Positions 45,458-54,881 of a DNA stretch of 64,000 nt are shown in pieces. This DNA is from Flavobacteriales bacterium (lineage in GTDB: Bacteria; Bacteroidota; Bacteroidia; Flavobacteriales_G; Salibacteraceae). Both the position numbers and the translations under genes were made by a program. Numbering within the stretch: the first letter of the stretch is position 1; each line of letters starts with the position of its first letter. Location of the stretch: positions 1 to 64,000 of the forward strand of contig DNTB01000089.1 in assembly GCA_003499525.1 (NCBI GenBank). The letters run 5' to 3'. A model generated the notes under the pieces. That model searched no databases. It had not been told where the DNA came from and worked only from the letters and a program-made list of their open reading frames with translations.

Positions 45458-46834
45458 ATGAGCCCGAAAACAATTATAGAGCCGTTCAAAATCAAGATGG
45501 TAGAACCCATCAGAATGAGCACTGAAGAAGAACGACTCGAATATCTGGAGTTGGCTAACTTCAATCCTTTTCTTCTTAATTCCGATAATGTGATTATCGA
45601 TTTATTGACCGATAGCGGAACCTCAGCAATGAGCGCAAAGCAATGGTCAAAACTTATGGAAGGAGATGAGTCCTATGCAGGATCTCATTCATGGATGCGC
45701 ATGGAACGGGAGATTAAAGAGTTAACAGGATATCCATTTATCTTACCCACGCACCAGGGTAGAGCGGCAGAGAGAATTCTTTACGGGCATGTGGGAGGTG
45801 CGGAAAAGGTCTTTTTATCAAACACTCACTTTGATACCACCCGGGCAAATATTGAATTTACCGGAGGAAAGGCCATAGATATTCCCATACCAGAGAATCA
45901 CGAGCCCGACAACCTTCATCCTTTTAAAGGTAACCTGGATATTTCCAAGCTCGAAGCCTCTATCAAGGAATATGCTGCGGAGAATATTGGGGCTGTAATA
46001 CTTACTGTCACAAATAATAGTGGGGGAGGACAACCGGTGAGTATGGACAACGCCCGACAGGTAGCTACAATTTGCAAAGAGCATGGAATTCTTTTCATTT
46101 TGGACGCATGCCGAATAGCTGAAAACTCATATTTCATCCGGCACAGGGAAGATGGATATGGGCGAACAGCCTACTGGCAAATTGCGCGGGAAATGTTTCG
46201 CCTCGCTGATGGAGCCATTATGAGCGCCAAAAAAGATGGTCTCGTAAATATGGGTGGTTTTCTCGCATTAAAAGATGAAAAATTAGCTGAGGCTTGTAGT
46301 AATTTACTAATCATTACCGAAGGTTTTGCCACTTACGGTGGCTTAACCGGACGAGATATGGAAGCCATAGCTCAGGGACTTCAGGAAGTATTTGATGCCG
46401 ATTACCTGAGATACCGAATAAAAAGTACTCAGTATTTAGGAGATAGATTACATGAAATTGGTGTTCCGCTGATTCGTCCCATTGGAGGGCATGCGGTGTA
46501 CATAGATGCAAAGAAATTATATCCTCAAATACCAATGGAGCATTATCCCGGGCAGGCTCTCGTGGTTGAATTGTATAAAAAAGGAGGGATACGTGCCGTC
46601 GAGATTGGATCGGTTATGTTCGGCAAATACGATATAAAAAACCAACTGATACCGGCTCCAATGGAACTAGTAAGACTGGCAATACCGCGGAGAGTCTATA
46701 CTCAAAGCCATGCAGATTATATCATCGAGGTATTTCAGGATATTCTGGCAGACCGTGAAAATGTTTCCGGCTATCGAATAACGAAGGAACCTGAATTCCT
46801 TCGACATTTTTCCGCCTGGTTTGAACCAGTTTAG
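45458..46834 (+). CDS. tnaA: Tryptophanase
   Basis: 458 residues, beta-eliminating PLP lyase of fold type I, releasing indole, pyruvate and ammonia from tryptophan. LPTHQGRAAERIL and DACRIAENSYFI are family motifs; MSAKKDGLVNMGG carries the PLP Lys. The tryptophanase and tyrosine phenol-lyase branches can be told apart here: GIRAVEIGSVMFG replaces the GVRSMERG stretch with the tyrosine-binding Arg, and EFLRHFSAWF retains the His found in E. coli TnaA near the C-terminus. Tryptophanase is therefore preferred. No tnaC-like leader or TnaB transporter was seen. Confidence 0.87.
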   Translation: MSPKTIIEPFKIKMVEPIRMSTEEERLEYLELANFNPFLLNSDNVIIDLLTDSGTSAMSAKQWSKLMEGDESYAGSHSWMRMEREIKELTGYPFILPTHQGRAAERILYGHVGGAEKVFLSNTHFDTTRANIEFTGGKAIDIPIPENHEPDNLHPFKGNLDISKLEASIKEYAAENIGAVILTVTNNSGGGQPVSMDNARQVATICKEHGILFILDACRIAENSYFIRHREDGYGRTAYWQIAREMFRLADGAIMSAKKDGLVNMGGFLALKDEKLAEACSNLLIITEGFATYGGLTGRDMEAIAQGLQEVFDADYLRYRIKSTQYLGDRLHEIGVPLIRPIGGHAVYIDAKKLYPQIPMEHYPGQALVVELYKKGGIRAVEIGSVMFGKYDIKNQLIPAPMELVRLAIPRRVYTQSHADYIIEVFQDILADRENVSGYRITKEPEFLRHFSAWFEPV

Positions 46835-46854
46835 ATCGGCTCCAATATCGAAAA

Positions 46855-47172
46855 CTAAAACAGAGCTACGAGCTTTTGCTCTAATACATCTTTTCCGGCA
46901 ACTCCTACTTGTTTATCAGAAGGTTCTCCGTTCTTGATGAAAAGAACGGTTGGAATATTCCGAACGCCAAACTGAGCAGTAACCTGTGGGTTTTCATCGA
47001 CATTTACCTTGGCAATTAAAGCCTTTCCATCGTATTGTTTAGACAATTCTTCGATATGTGGTTCTATCAACCGGCAGGGACCACACCATTCCGCCCAAAA
47101 ATCGATAACCACTGGTTTTTCTGATTTCATTACCAATTCATCGAAGTTCGCATCTGTTATTTCTGTAGCCAT
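46855..47172 (-). CDS. trxA: Thioredoxin
   Basis: 105 residues, standard length. Active site FWAEWCGPCRLIEPH with the redox CGPC; the cis-Pro stretch VRNIPTVLFIKNGE is present. Reduces disulfides in cytoplasmic proteins. Transcribed convergently with tnaA (20 bp gap) and probably alone, from the TAnnTTTG box at 47206-47213. Confidence 0.97.
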   Translation of the reverse strand: MATEITDANFDELVMKSEKPVVIDFWAEWCGPCRLIEPHIEELSKQYDGKALIAKVNVDENPQVTAQFGVRNIPTVLFIKNGEPSDKQVGVAGKDVLEQKLVALF

Positions 47173-47205
47173 TTTCTTTCTATATAGTTAAATTATTATC
47201 GCGTG

Positions 47206-47213
47206 CAAAAGTA
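47206..47213 (-). promoter_or_regulatory. TAnnTTTG -7 box for trxA
   Basis: TACTTTTG on the minus strand, 33 nt upstream of the trxA ATG, matches the Bacteroidota -7 consensus. A TTTG sits about 15 nt further upstream but the spacing is shorter than the usual 19-21. Confidence 0.6.
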
Positions 47214-47277
47214 GTCGAATAGATCTTACAAAGATGGGTTCTCCAACCACGTTTCAGGAATGTCAGGGGTTAAATTA

Positions 47278-50200
47278 TCATCCTTTTTTGCTAAGTTGCC
47301 ATTTCACATTGGGTTCATCATCGAGTGCTTCCAGGAGTTTATTGGATGGATAGATACGCAGTGAGCGTGATTTCGTTTCTGCTTTTACTTTGCCTTCTGC
47401 ATCTCTAAAATTTATGCGCACTTTGCACTTCCCGGGATTTTCATCAAAAATCGTACTTAGCTCTTCCAATAATCCATTTAGTGGATTATCCAGTGAAATG
47501 TCTAAAGACAAGTAGTTTGCGTTCTTTTCCCGCACATCATTAAGCAATTCTATCTGTTGAATCTCCAGAACTTCAGGTGGATTCCTGTAGGGCTTGTGCA
47601 CCATTTGGGCACTGATATAAAGAAATAAATCCTGAGCGAAAAAACTTTTGAATCTTAAGTACTGTTCCTTGAACATCATGAGCTCTATGCTCCCCGTGTG
47701 ATCTTCTATGATCAACCGTCCATAAGGGTCACCTTTTGCGCTATGCCGATGTTCAAAACCGCTTACAACTCCGGCAAAATAGAGGTCTTTGCCTAAAATA
47801 TCAGGTGCGGTTTTCTGGATTCTATCAATATCAATATTGCAGAACGATTTGATATCCGGTTTGAAATCATCCAATGGGTTTGCCGAAATATAAAGCCCTA
47901 CAACTTCTTTTTCCTTCTTTAATTTTTGTATCAAAGGCCATTTATGTCCATCTGGAAGGCTGGGTTCAGGAAGTTCAATTTCAGAGGATCCCCCAAACAA
48001 TGATATCTGTGATGAGTTTTGATTTGCCTGATATTGATTGCCATATTTCAGACATGTTTCCAGAAAAGTCCTCTCCCTTTCATCGGGAACAAACATCTGC
48101 TCTCGCTCTATGCCAAAGGAATCGAATGCTCCACTCAACACAAGAGATTCAACAGCTTTCTTATTAACTGATCTTAGGTCCATTCGCCTAAAGAAGTCAA
48201 AAACAGAAGTAAACGGACCATTTTCATGTCTTTCTGCAATCAGTGCGCGCACGGCACTTTCTCCAACTCCTTTTATGGCTGCTAGTCCGAATCGAATTTC
48301 TTCTTTTTCATTTACCGCGAAATTCAGTTGCGATTCATTGACATCCGGCCCAAGAACGGGTACTCCGAGATGTCGGCATTCCTCCATAAACTCTGTTACC
48401 TTCTTCAGGTCATTGAGGTTATGAGTGAGCACCGATGCCATGTACGCGGCTGGATAATGTGCTTTTAAATAACCTGTTTGAAAAGCAATGACCGAGTAGC
48501 ATGTACTGTGTGATTTATTGAAGGCGTAGGATGCAAAAGCCTCCCAGTCGTGCCATATCTTTTCAGATATCTCAGGGTCATGACCATTTTTCGTACATCC
48601 TTCAATGAAAAGAGGCTTGAGCTGATCAATGATAGCTTTCTTCTTTTTGCCCATTGCTTTTCGCAGCGAATCCGCCTGTCCCCTGGTGAATCCTGCCAGT
48701 TTTTGAGACAAAAGCATGACCTGCTCCTGATATACAGTAATGCCATAGGTTTCTGCAAGAAGATCTTCCATGGCATCTAGGTCGTAGGTTATATCTTCTT
48801 TGCCATGTTTGCGCGCGACAAAATTTGGTATGTACTCCATCGGACCGGGTCGGTAAAGAGCATTCATGGCAATGAGATCCTCAAATTTGTCTGGTTTGAG
48901 CTGTTTGAGGTAGGTTCTCATTCCGGTTGATTCGAACTGAAAAAGTCCTTTGGTATCGCCTCTTTGAAAAAGCTCGTAGGTTTTTTGGTCATCCAGCGGA
49001 ATTCCATCCGGGTCGATATGCACGCCGTAGCGTTCCTCTACGATTTCTACGGCATCTTTAATGATACTGAGGGTTTTTAGCCCTAGAAAGTCCATTTTCA
49101 AGAGGCCCGCTGATTCAACAACGGAGTTGTCAAATTGGGTAACTGCCATTTCTGAGTCCTTAGCAGTGGCAATAGGGATGTGATCTGTGATATCGGTAGG
49201 AGTGATGATCACCCCGCACGCATGGACTCCTGTATTTCTTAGTGAGCCTTCGAGTTCACGAGCCTGTTGAAGTGTTTTGGCTCTTTCTGAATCTTCTTCA
49301 AGAATTTTGCGGAGCTCAAGAACATTTTGCATTTCTCGCGACCTTAGGCGCTCCTTGAGTTTGGCATCATCGTTTCCGAAAACAGCTTTGAGCGATTGAA
49401 AAGTAGGAACCAGGTTGGCCATCTTTCCGGCTTCGGCAAGCGACAGATCCAGCACACGAGCCGTATCCCGAATAGATGATTTTGCCGCCATTTTTCCATA
49501 AGTAACGATTTGTGCTACCTGATTTGACCCATATTTTTCAATAACATAGTCAATCACTTTTGATCGGCCTTCGTCATCAAAATCAATGTCTATATCCGGC
49601 ATAGAAATCCGATCTGGATTGAGAAAACGTTCAAAAAGCAAGTCGTACTGGATGGGGTCAACATTTGTAATTCCTGTGGCATATGCTACTACTGAGCCTG
49701 CAGCTGATCCTCTTCCCGGTCCAACCCAAACTCCCATTTCACGTGCTTTGTTGGTGAAATCCTGTACAATAAGGAAATAACCCGGGTATCCGGTATTGGC
49801 TATGGTTTCTAGTTCAAAGTCCAATCGCTTTTCCAGGTCTGCGTCAATGGTGCCGTATCTTTTTTTTGCCCCTTCAAATGCGAGATGCCTCAGATATGCA
49901 TTTTCCCCTCTTTTACCACCATCCAGATCATCTTTGGGATCAATGAACTCCTTTGGAATATCAAAGGCAGGCAACAACACATCTCTCTTGAGTTCAAAGG
50001 TTTCGCATTTATCTGCTATTTCGATAGTGGTTTCAAGAGCCTCAGGCAAATCGGCAAACAATGAAGACATCTCACGGGAAGACTTAAAATACCATTCCTC
50101 ATTGGGAAATCCGAATCGATGACCACGAGGCTTTTTACCCAAAAAAACTTTTGGGGTAGTCACCGTTTCATTGTCCTTTACGCACAATAAAACGTCGTGG

Positions 50201-51573
50201 GCAAAGGCATCCTCTTTTGAGGGGTAGAATACATTATTGGCGGCAAAGTATTTTACATGGTACTTTTTACAAAACCGAATCAAGGTCTCATTAACCACCT
50301 TTTCTTCCTCCAGGCCGTGGCGGGAGAGTTCGACGTAAAAGTCATCTCCGAATTGTTCATGCCACCAGATAAAGGATGCTTCTGCCTCTTTCTCACCCAC
50401 ATTCAGAATTAGATATGGTATTTCTGCAAAAAGTCCGCCGGTAAAAGCAATAAGGTCTTCTTTGTATTGGACTAAATGCTCCTTATCAATTCTGGGCAAA
50501 TAGTAAAAGCCATCGGTAAATGATAAAGAACTTAGCTTGGCAAGATTTATATAGCCATTCTTGTTTTTTGCAAGAAATACCTGACGATGGCCATCATCAC
50601 GGTAATCTCTGTTCCTGAGGTCCTGACAGATATTAATCTCCGTACCGATTAACGGTTTTATGCCATTCTCCAGAGCGTAGCTGTTGAAGGAGAACGCCCC
50701 CATCAGGTTGCCAGAATCTGTTAGTGCTACTGCCGACATTCCATTTTCCTTAGCAAGGTCAACTAGTTTCTCTGGCTTTCCAACTGATTGTAAAACAGAG
50801 AATTGACTATGGTTGTGCAGATGAACGAAAGGTCGTGCTTCTACCTCCTTAATTTCAAAATCAGTTTCCGTTGTGGTTTCTTCCTGATGACCATCTTCAC
50901 CGTAAGGTTTGATGTTCAACCCTATGGGTTTAATGGGATTTGTATTGGCTGATTTAAATTTTTGTATGAATTCACTTTCCTTTCCCAGAACTCCAGTATC
51001 TATTACCCCTATTCTGAGGAGTTCCAAAAATGCTCGAGTATTTGCTTCGACATCAGCACTGGCATTATGCGCCTGATCGAAGGATTCATTGAAAAGCTTT
51101 TGATGAAGTTCTTCAAGTGTTGGCCACTTGTATTTTCCGCCCTTTCCTCCCGGAATGGCACAAAAATCAGTGGACACATCTTTGGTGTCAATGACATGGA
51201 TATTCCACATTCGTGTGGAATGATTCTTTCGAATCATTTCTGCACCGATAATGTTTAAGTCGAATTCAATATTGTGCCCTGATATGATCTCAGCCTTACT
51301 AAGGGCAGACTCAAATTTTCGGAGCACTTCCTTCAAATCCTGACCTGACTTTATGGCCCTTTCTGTGGAAATTCCATGGATTTTTTGAGAGATGAAGGGA
51401 ATGTTATAGCCTTCCGGTTTGATTATAAAATTCTGTACTTCAATGAGTTGACCTAACTCATCGTGCAGTTGCCAAGCCAGTTGAACCATTCTTGGCCAGT
51501 TCTCCAGATCAGAAACCGGAGCATCATGGTTGCGGGGTAATCCCGTAGTCTCTGTGTCAAATATCAGGAACAT
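47278..51573 (-). CDS. dnaE: DNA polymerase III alpha subunit with N-terminal exonuclease domain
   Basis: 1431 residues, replicative polymerase. Residues ~1-190 are a DnaQ-type 3'-5' exonuclease (FLIFDTETTGLP, SGHNIEFDLNIIG, HNASADVEANTRA), the proofreading function usually supplied by the separate epsilon subunit. The PHP domain starts at ~250 (HLHNHSQFSVLQSVG, ALTDSGNL), then the C-family palm with MPDIDIDFDD catalytic Asp, fingers (GPGRGSAAGS, LYRPGPMEYI), HhH and OB-fold (GVVSGFEHRHSAKGD) with a C-terminal tail. Typical DnaE length is about 1160, and the extra ~250 residues are the fused exonuclease. The fusion is common in Bacteroidota. Confidence 0.96.
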   Translation of the reverse strand: MFLIFDTETTGLPRNHDAPVSDLENWPRMVQLAWQLHDELGQLIEVQNFIIKPEGYNIPFISQKIHGISTERAIKSGQDLKEVLRKFESALSKAEIISGHNIEFDLNIIGAEMIRKNHSTRMWNIHVIDTKDVSTDFCAIPGGKGGKYKWPTLEELHQKLFNESFDQAHNASADVEANTRAFLELLRIGVIDTGVLGKESEFIQKFKSANTNPIKPIGLNIKPYGEDGHQEETTTETDFEIKEVEARPFVHLHNHSQFSVLQSVGKPEKLVDLAKENGMSAVALTDSGNLMGAFSFNSYALENGIKPLIGTEINICQDLRNRDYRDDGHRQVFLAKNKNGYINLAKLSSLSFTDGFYYLPRIDKEHLVQYKEDLIAFTGGLFAEIPYLILNVGEKEAEASFIWWHEQFGDDFYVELSRHGLEEEKVVNETLIRFCKKYHVKYFAANNVFYPSKEDAFAHDVLLCVKDNETVTTPKVFLGKKPRGHRFGFPNEEWYFKSSREMSSLFADLPEALETTIEIADKCETFELKRDVLLPAFDIPKEFIDPKDDLDGGKRGENAYLRHLAFEGAKKRYGTIDADLEKRLDFELETIANTGYPGYFLIVQDFTNKAREMGVWVGPGRGSAAGSVVAYATGITNVDPIQYDLLFERFLNPDRISMPDIDIDFDDEGRSKVIDYVIEKYGSNQVAQIVTYGKMAAKSSIRDTARVLDLSLAEAGKMANLVPTFQSLKAVFGNDDAKLKERLRSREMQNVLELRKILEEDSERAKTLQQARELEGSLRNTGVHACGVIITPTDITDHIPIATAKDSEMAVTQFDNSVVESAGLLKMDFLGLKTLSIIKDAVEIVEERYGVHIDPDGIPLDDQKTYELFQRGDTKGLFQFESTGMRTYLKQLKPDKFEDLIAMNALYRPGPMEYIPNFVARKHGKEDITYDLDAMEDLLAETYGITVYQEQVMLLSQKLAGFTRGQADSLRKAMGKKKKAIIDQLKPLFIEGCTKNGHDPEISEKIWHDWEAFASYAFNKSHSTCYSVIAFQTGYLKAHYPAAYMASVLTHNLNDLKKVTEFMEECRHLGVPVLGPDVNESQLNFAVNEKEEIRFGLAAIKGVGESAVRALIAERHENGPFTSVFDFFRRMDLRSVNKKAVESLVLSGAFDSFGIEREQMFVPDERERTFLETCLKYGNQYQANQNSSQISLFGGSSEIELPEPSLPDGHKWPLIQKLKKEKEVVGLYISANPLDDFKPDIKSFCNIDIDRIQKTAPDILGKDLYFAGVVSGFEHRHSAKGDPYGRLIIEDHTGSIELMMFKEQYLRFKSFFAQDLFLYISAQMVHKPYRNPPEVLEIQQIELLNDVREKNANYLSLDISLDNPLNGLLEELSTIFDENPGKCKVRINFRDAEGKVKAETKSRSLRIYPSNKLLEALDDEPNVKWQLSKKG

Positions 51574-51717
51574 CTACCTTTCAGGAATTGAAATTGGAAA
51601 GCACTAATTTAGGTTAGGCAACAGCCCATTCTTCAAATGGATCCATCAACTTTTGAACAGAATGATGATTCAGTAGAAGGCATTTAATGCACCTTTGTTT
51701 GCTACAACAAAAAATCC

Positions 51718-53592
51718 ATGTTTAAATATTTGGCGCCCACTCTTTTAAGCTCATTGTTCCTATTTCATTCCTGTATGGAGTCTTCTGATAAAAAAGACGA
51801 GACCAGCATTGTTATTGCCGATAATATTGACCAACATACACACGCGAAACCGGACGAAGCGAAAGTCACTCATTTGAATTGGCGTGCACAAATCGATTTT
51901 GAAGAAAAAAAAATCGTAGCAGAGACAAAATGGAAAATAGAGAAAGACAGTCTGGCTGACTCCATCATTTTTGATATTCACAACCTTAAAATCAACTCCG
52001 TCAGGGTTGGTGGCATAGAAAGGAGGGATTATTACCTTGGAGCTGCTGATCCTATTCTAGGGCAGCCATTGGTGATTTTTATTGACTCATCCACTCAATG
52101 GGTTGCCATCAGCTATGAGACTAATGATGGAGCTGATGCTTTGCAGTGGCTTGACCCCCAACAGACTAAAGGAAAGAGTCATCCATTCCTGTATACACAG
52201 AGTCAGGCCATTTTGGCGCGAACATGGCTGCCATGTCAGGACAGTCCTGGAATAAAGTTTACCTATACTGCAAGTGTTTCTGTTCCAAATGACTTAATGG
52301 CGGTTATGAGTGCTACCAATGGTGTGGGCAAGAATGAAAAGGGCAACTACCAGTTTGCTATGAAACAGCCCATCCCGTCTTATCTCATGGCTTTAGCTGT
52401 AGGGAATTTAGAGTTTCGGAAAATGAGTGATCGTACTGGAGTTTATGCAGAACCGGAGGTTATTGAAGCAGCGGTTCTCGAATTCGAGGAGACAGATGAG
52501 ATGATGAAAATAGCCGAATCGTTTTTTGGTCCCTACCAGTGGGAACGCTATGATATCCTAGTGCTGCCGCCCTCTTTTCCTTTTGGGGGGATGGAAAATC
52601 CGAGACTGACATTTGTCACGCCTACCATAATTGCCGGTGATAAAAGTCTGACTGCTCTTATCGCGCATGAACTTGCACATTCATGGTCTGGAAATTTGGT
52701 AACCAATGCGACATGGAATGATTTCTGGCTGAATGAAGGATTTACTGTTTATCTGGAAAGACGAATCATGGATTCGTTAAGAGGTTCTGATTTTAATGAT
52801 ATGCTTGCTGTATTAGGATATCAGGATTTGGAGTATGATTTGGCCAGGCTGCCCAAAGAAGAAACCAGTCTTTATCTGGATTTAGCAGGTCGCAATCCGG
52901 ATGATGGAATGACAGACATCGCTTACGAAAAGGGAGCGCTATTTCTAACCTATCTCGAAGAAAATGTTGGTCGGAAAAACATGGATCAATTTCTTACCGA
53001 TTATTTCAAACAAAATTCATTCAGTAGCATAACAACAGCCAATTTTCTTGAACAACTGGATACGATCATGTTCAAAGGAGACTCGAACCGCATGAAAAAG
53101 CTGCGCATTGATCGCTGGGTATACAGGGCAGGTTTGCCCGGTGAGCATATTGAACCCACTTCGTCAGAAATTCAATATGTGCGTTCTACCATGAAAGCGT
53201 GGAGCGATAAGGCATTCTCCTTTGATGAGCTGGAAACCTCGGATTGGAATGCCCTTCAGTGGATAGATTTTCTTCGTCGACTACCCGATACACTGAGCGC
53301 AGAGCGATACCAGCGCCTGGATATGATTTTTAAGTTTTCTCAAAGCCCGAATAATGAGATAAAAGCAATTTGGTTTGAGCGATCTATTCAGGCAGGTTAC
53401 ATAGGTGTTAAAGATGAGCTCAAAGCATTTCTCATGGAGGTAGGACGTAGAAAGTTTCTCTACCCGATTTATGAAGCAATGCTGAGTAATGACGAATACA
53501 ATTCGCTCGCCAGATCCATTTACAAGGATGCTCGGAAAAACTATCATTCCGTGTCGCGCAAATCTATCGATCAACTTATGGATAAAGATTAG
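51718..53592 (+). CDS. M1 family metallopeptidase (lipoprotein)
   Basis: 624 residues. MFKYLAPTLLSSLFLFHSCMESS is a lipoprotein signal with the acylated Cys at 19, so the enzyme is probably anchored to a membrane. The M1 aminopeptidase core has GGMENPRLTFV (exopeptidase motif) and HELAHSW...NEGFTVYLERR, the HExxH-18-E zinc site; the Tyr in AYEKGALF stabilises the transition state. A C-terminal helical domain follows, as in leukotriene A4 hydrolase-type members (DELETSDWNALQWIDFLRR). Cleaves N-terminal residues from peptides, likely for extracytoplasmic peptide use. Confidence 0.93.
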   Translation: MFKYLAPTLLSSLFLFHSCMESSDKKDETSIVIADNIDQHTHAKPDEAKVTHLNWRAQIDFEEKKIVAETKWKIEKDSLADSIIFDIHNLKINSVRVGGIERRDYYLGAADPILGQPLVIFIDSSTQWVAISYETNDGADALQWLDPQQTKGKSHPFLYTQSQAILARTWLPCQDSPGIKFTYTASVSVPNDLMAVMSATNGVGKNEKGNYQFAMKQPIPSYLMALAVGNLEFRKMSDRTGVYAEPEVIEAAVLEFEETDEMMKIAESFFGPYQWERYDILVLPPSFPFGGMENPRLTFVTPTIIAGDKSLTALIAHELAHSWSGNLVTNATWNDFWLNEGFTVYLERRIMDSLRGSDFNDMLAVLGYQDLEYDLARLPKEETSLYLDLAGRNPDDGMTDIAYEKGALFLTYLEENVGRKNMDQFLTDYFKQNSFSSITTANFLEQLDTIMFKGDSNRMKKLRIDRWVYRAGLPGEHIEPTSSEIQYVRSTMKAWSDKAFSFDELETSDWNALQWIDFLRRLPDTLSAERYQRLDMIFKFSQSPNNEIKAIWFERSIQAGYIGVKDELKAFLMEVGRRKFLYPIYEAMLSNDEYNSLARSIYKDARKNYHSVSRKSIDQLMDKD

Positions 53593-53614
53593 TTTTCCAG
53601 CCTTTTTATTGGTC

Positions 53615-53622
53615 TAAATTTG
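53615..53622 (+). promoter_or_regulatory. TAnnTTTG -7 box for the proline dehydrogenase gene
   Basis: TAAATTTG matches the Bacteroidota -7 consensus, 20 nt upstream of the ATG at 53643. Confidence 0.55.
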
Positions 53623-53642
53623 TTGAATTAAGCTTTCAGAAT

Positions 53643-54833
53643 ATGGCACAGGAAGTACTAAATCAGATCAGTTTTGATAACACTGAAATTGCATTTGAGC
53701 ACCTTTCAAATGCTGATCTAAATTTTTCTATCAGAATGTATCAACTCATGAATAATGCAGGGTTGGTTAAAGTCGGGACAAGCCTGGCACGAAAAGCAGT
53801 GAAGTGGGGTTTGCCCATAACCTGGGCGGTACGACAGACTGTCTTTCGTCAGTTTTGTGGGGGAGTTACAATAGATGAAAGTATGAAGCGCATTCAACAC
53901 CTTCAGGACTATGGCATCGGCGCTATTTTAGATTTTGCGGTAGAAGGGGCACAAGACGAAAACATTTTCGACCAAACTAAAGATGAAATTATCAATGTTC
54001 TCCGAAGGGGTAAGAATGTGCAGGGAATTCCATTTGGGAGTATGAAAATGACCGGTATTGCCCGCTTTGATCTTCTGGCGAAGGTCAATGCAAAAGAAGA
54101 GCTGAATGAGGCCGAAAAAGCGGAGTATAAGAGAATCGTCGGCAGGTTTGATGAAATATGCAAAGCAGCTTTTGAATTTGATGTGCCCATTTTTGTCGAC
54201 GCAGAGGAAACCTGGATTCAGGATGCTGTAGACCGGCTTATTGAAAGCAAAATGCGACAATACAACAAAGAAAAATCAGTCGTTTGTCATACCATTCAAA
54301 TGTACCGCTGGGATAAATTGAAAAGAGTCGAGGAGCTCATCAACGAATCGAAAAGAGAAGGGTTTATCCTCGGGGTAAAATTTGTTCGAGGTGCATATCT
54401 CGAAAAAGAAAATGTTCGTGCTGAACGAATGGGATATAAAACCTTGATGCAGCCCAATAAAGCTGCTACAGATCATGATTATGATGCGGCCATCGAATTG
54501 ATGACAGAGCATATTGAGCACACGGAGATTTGCAATGGAACGCATAATGAACTCAGCTCGATGAAACTTGTTGAACTCATGCAAAACAAGGGGCTGGAGC
54601 CCGGTGATAGAAGAATTTGGTTTTCTCAGCTCTACGGAATGAGCGATAATATTAGTTTCAATTTGGCCAAACATGGATACAACGTAGCTAAATACCTGCC
54701 TTATGGGCCGGTAAAGGCTACAATCCCTTATTTGACAAGGAGAGCAGAGGAAAACACAGCCATTGCCGGACAAATGGGACGAGAGTTATCACTATTGCTT
54801 CGTGAAAAGAAAAGAAGGCAAAAGAATGGATGA
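53643..54833 (+). CDS. Proline dehydrogenase family protein
   Basis: 396 residues, monofunctional PRODH TIM barrel. FAVEGAQDE, FVDAEETWIQDAVDRL, VCHTIQMYRW, VKFVRGAYLEKE and the C-terminal PYGPVKATIPYLTRRAEEN with the Arg pair that binds proline carboxylate are family motifs. Oxidises proline to pyrroline-5-carboxylate using FAD and passes electrons to quinone. It stands alone; the partner P5C dehydrogenase is not adjacent. Confidence 0.95.
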   Translation: MAQEVLNQISFDNTEIAFEHLSNADLNFSIRMYQLMNNAGLVKVGTSLARKAVKWGLPITWAVRQTVFRQFCGGVTIDESMKRIQHLQDYGIGAILDFAVEGAQDENIFDQTKDEIINVLRRGKNVQGIPFGSMKMTGIARFDLLAKVNAKEELNEAEKAEYKRIVGRFDEICKAAFEFDVPIFVDAEETWIQDAVDRLIESKMRQYNKEKSVVCHTIQMYRWDKLKRVEELINESKREGFILGVKFVRGAYLEKENVRAERMGYKTLMQPNKAATDHDYDAAIELMTEHIEHTEICNGTHNELSSMKLVELMQNKGLEPGDRRIWFSQLYGMSDNISFNLAKHGYNVAKYLPYGPVKATIPYLTRRAEENTAIAGQMGRELSLLLREKKRRQKNG

Positions 54834-54881
54834 CCAACGAAAAGTCTATTTTTAGCGTCTGTTAACACAGTAGCTACTATT

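Noticed and set aside
45458..46834. Tyrosine phenol-lyase
   Set aside because: The Arg that binds tyrosine in the GVRSMERG stretch is replaced by GIRAVEIG as in tryptophanases.
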